Below the pieces are notes generated by a model. It saw nothing but the letters and a program-made list of their open reading frames with translations, had not been told where the DNA came from and did no database searches. This document shows, in pieces, positions 4,850 to 6,508 of a DNA stretch of 6,508 nt. Source of the stretch: DATELY01 sp040513115 (GTDB taxonomy: Bacteria; Pseudomonadota; Gammaproteobacteria; Steroidobacterales; Steroidobacteraceae); contig JBEVDW010000249.1 in the NCBI GenBank assembly GCA_040513115.1, positions 1 to 6,508 of the forward strand, given 5' to 3'. Position 1 is the first letter of the stretch; each line of letters starts with the position of its first letter. The translations under genes were made by a program, and so were the position numbers.

Positions 4850-6508
4850 CGTTACCTGTCACGGAAGGGGGAGGCTCGCCATAGAACGTGGTGCGCTGGC
4901 GTGCCGGGCGGCCCAAGGACCGGATCACGTCCCTCAGACGTTGCGGATCCATTTCCTGCCCATTCACGCCGCCCGCGGCGCGAGTAATGGACTCGTTCAT
5001 CAACGTGCCGCCGAGATCATTCGCTCCGGCCTGCAGGCAGAACGCAGCGCCTTCCGGACCCATCTTCACCCACGACGTCTGGATGTTGGTGATCACTGGA
5101 TGCAGCACGAGCCGCGCAATCGCATGCATCAACACGGCTTCGCGGAACGTAGGCCCGGAGCGGGCCAGGCCCTTGCGCCACATCGGCGCTTCCATGTGCA
5201 CGAAGGCCAGGGGCACGAACTCGGTGAATCCACCGGTCTGCGCCTGCAACGCTCGAACTCTCAGCAGATGCCGTGCCCAGTGATGCGGCTGATCGGCGTG
5301 ACCGAACATGATCGTGGCCGTGCTGCGCAGTCCAACGCCATGTGCCGCGCGCATGACATCGAGCCACTGCGCGGTGTTGATCTTGTCGGCGCAGATCAGC
5401 GCACGAACTTCGTCGTCGAGAATCTCGGCAGCCGTGCCGGGCAGGCTCGACAGACCAGCGGCCTGCAGGCGTGCCAGATAGTCGTGCAGCGACAAGCCAA
5501 GCGTCGCCGCACCATGAGTGACTTCGAGTGGCGAGAAGGCGTGCACGTGCATCGTCGGAACCGCTTCTTTTACGGCCCGCACGATCGATAGATAAGTTTC
5601 GCCTGTGTACGAGGGATGAATGCCACCCTGCAAGCAGACTTCCGTGGCACCTGCCGCATGAGCTTCCTGTGTGCGGCGTGCGATTTCCTCCAGATCGAGG
5701 TTGTAGGCAGGGCCGCGCAGATCGCGAGTGCTGCGTCCCTTGGAGAACGCGCAGAAGCCGCACTTGTACGTGCAGATGTTCGTGTAGTTGATGTTGCGAT
5801 TGCAGACGAAGGTGACGACGTCGCCGCACGTCTCCTGCCGCAATGCGTCGGCAGCGTGCAGCACCGCAGTCAGCTCCTCGCCTCGTACGGCGAACAGCGC
5901 TGCGATCTCGTGCTCGTCGAGCACATCGCCGCGTTGAGCCCGATGCAAGGCGCGCGCACTTGCAAGCGAGGTGACGCGAGTAATTGGCGACGGTTTCAGC
6001 CATGCCTGTGCGGCATCCGGGACCCCATCACCACGGCCCGCGTACCAAGGCTCGACATAGGCCAGACCCGCGGCATCGCTGCGTCGACGCACCGCTGCTC
6101 GCAACCCCGCATCGACCCAGCGCTCCGGAGCGAGTGCATAGCGCGGCCCGATCGCCAGGCGCTCCACGAGCTCGCGGTTGGCTGCGCTCGTTTCATCGCG
6201 CAATCGATCCAGATGCGGCCAAGGCGCTTCCGGGTTCACATGATCCGGTGTCACCGGCGACACCCCGCCCCAGTCGTTGATGCCCGCGCGCGTCAACGCC
6301 GCCAGCGCGCCAGGACGCAGATTCGGCGGTGCCTGCAGCGTCATGTCAGGTCCGAACATCAGGCGAGCGGCCGCGATCGTCCACAGATGTTCCTCGAGAG
6401 ACGGGTCCTCCGCGTGCGCCATCTTGGTGTCCGATTTGGCGCGGAAGTTCTGAATGATGATTTCCTGGATGTGGCCGTAGCGTTCGTGCAGCTCTCGAAT
6501 CGCCAGCA
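4833..6508 (-). CDS. fbiC: FO synthase, fused CofG-CofH (5' part beyond window edge)
   Basis: The frame is open to the right edge, giving 557 visible codons; about 290 N-terminal residues of a usual FbiC of roughly 850 are missing. FbiC makes 7,8-didemethyl-8-hydroxy-5-deazariboflavin (FO), the chromophore of coenzyme F420, from tyrosine and 5-amino-6-ribitylamino-uracil by radical SAM chemistry. Counting from the first complete codon, the end of the CofG half shows YGHIQEIIIQNFRAK at about 10-24, LQAPPNL near 57-63 and GINDWGGVSPVTPDHVN at 75-91. A linker near 160-175 leads to the CofH half with INYTNICTYKCGFCAFSKG; its CX3CX2C iron-sulfur cysteines are 245, 249 and 252 (5751-5774). LQGGIHP (292-298), FSPLE (324-328), GTAAEILDDEVR (357-368), SWVKMG (478-483), GANDLGGTLMNESITRAAG (494-512) and a terminal RQRTTFYGE follow. 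The CofG cluster cysteines lie outside the window. The end overlaps the phosphatase start by 11-17 nt. Confidence 0.95.
   Translation of the reverse strand, partial: LAIRELHERYGHIQEIIIQNFRAKSDTKMAHAEDPSLEEHLWTIAAARLMFGPDMTLQAPPNLRPGALAALTRAGINDWGGVSPVTPDHVNPEAPWPHLDRLRDETSAANRELVERLAIGPRYALAPERWVDAGLRAAVRRRSDAAGLAYVEPWYAGRGDGVPDAAQAWLKPSPITRVTSLASARALHRAQRGDVLDEHEIAALFAVRGEELTAVLHAADALRQETCGDVVTFVCNRNINYTNICTYKCGFCAFSKGRSTRDLRGPAYNLDLEEIARRTQEAHAAGATEVCLQGGIHPSYTGETYLSIVRAVKEAVPTMHVHAFSPLEVTHGAATLGLSLHDYLARLQAAGLSSLPGTAAEILDDEVRALICADKINTAQWLDVMRAAHGVGLRSTATIMFGHADQPHHWARHLLRVRALQAQTGGFTEFVPLAFVHMEAPMWRKGLARSGPTFREAVLMHAIARLVLHPVITNIQTSWVKMGPEGAAFCLQAGANDLGGTLMNESITRAAGGVNGQEMDPQRLRDVIRSLGRPARQRTTFYGEPPPSVTGNDVHVS

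Noticed and set aside
4629..5591. Plus-strand open frame of 320 codons opposite fbiC and the phosphatase
   Set aside because: It crosses two well-supported genes in antisense and has Arg/His-rich shadow composition without motifs.
6420..6422. ATG at 6422 as the start of a 529-aa CofH-like protein
   Set aside because: The frame stays open to the window edge, and the 28 codons before it encode the conserved CofG segment with YGHIQE and QNFRAK, so this is an internal methionine of fused FbiC.

Overview
The window looks like chromosomal DNA from a moderately GC-rich (roughly 60%) bacterium, most likely a proteobacterium and perhaps a gammaproteobacterium. That placement is an inference from the general look of the ScoA/ScoB proteins and from a classical hairpin-plus-U-tract terminator; no taxonomic marker is present. 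The most informative gene is a fused FO synthase (FbiC, CofG-CofH), so the organism probably makes the deazaflavin cofactor F420, which is common in actinobacteria and archaea but patchy in proteobacteria.

Layout from left to right. Positions 1-833 (minus) hold the N-terminal 277 codons of an ApbA/PanE-type ketopantoate reductase family protein, cut by the left edge. Positions 834-1062 are a divergent intergenic region with two inverted repeats. Positions 1063-1755 (plus) encode a 230-residue helical protein of no recognised family. It converges on, and overlaps by 4 nt, a second unrecognised protein of 197 residues (2345-1752, minus). Positions 2346-2513 carry a strong intrinsic terminator for the genes to its right and a small leader hairpin for the gene to its left. 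Positions 3892-2514 (minus) are scoA and scoB, the two subunits of a succinyl-CoA:3-ketoacid (acetoacetate) CoA-transferase, joined by a TAATG stop/start overlap. Positions 4849-3938 (minus) encode a Cys-based tyrosine/lipid phosphatase with an intact HCxxGKDR loop whose C-terminus appears frameshifted. Positions 6508-4833 (minus) are the visible 557 codons of fbiC, running off the right edge.

The right two thirds reads as one minus-strand block: fbiC, phosphatase, scoA, scoB, terminator. fbiC and the phosphatase gene overlap and are very likely co-transcribed. scoAB could be read from the same transcript, but a good sigma70-type promoter with a perfect 15-bp palindrome on its -35 box lies just upstream of scoA, so scoAB probably also has its own control. 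That promoter lies inside the apparent frameshifted tail of the phosphatase, which supports an ancestral phosphatase end at 4050 and a genuine intergenic region after it.

I see no CRISPR array, tRNA, rRNA, insertion sequence or phage gene. The points most worth following are the fused fbiC in this context, the phosphatase tied to it, the phosphatase frameshift, the reductase with replaced active-site asparagines, and the convergent pair of unknown proteins.
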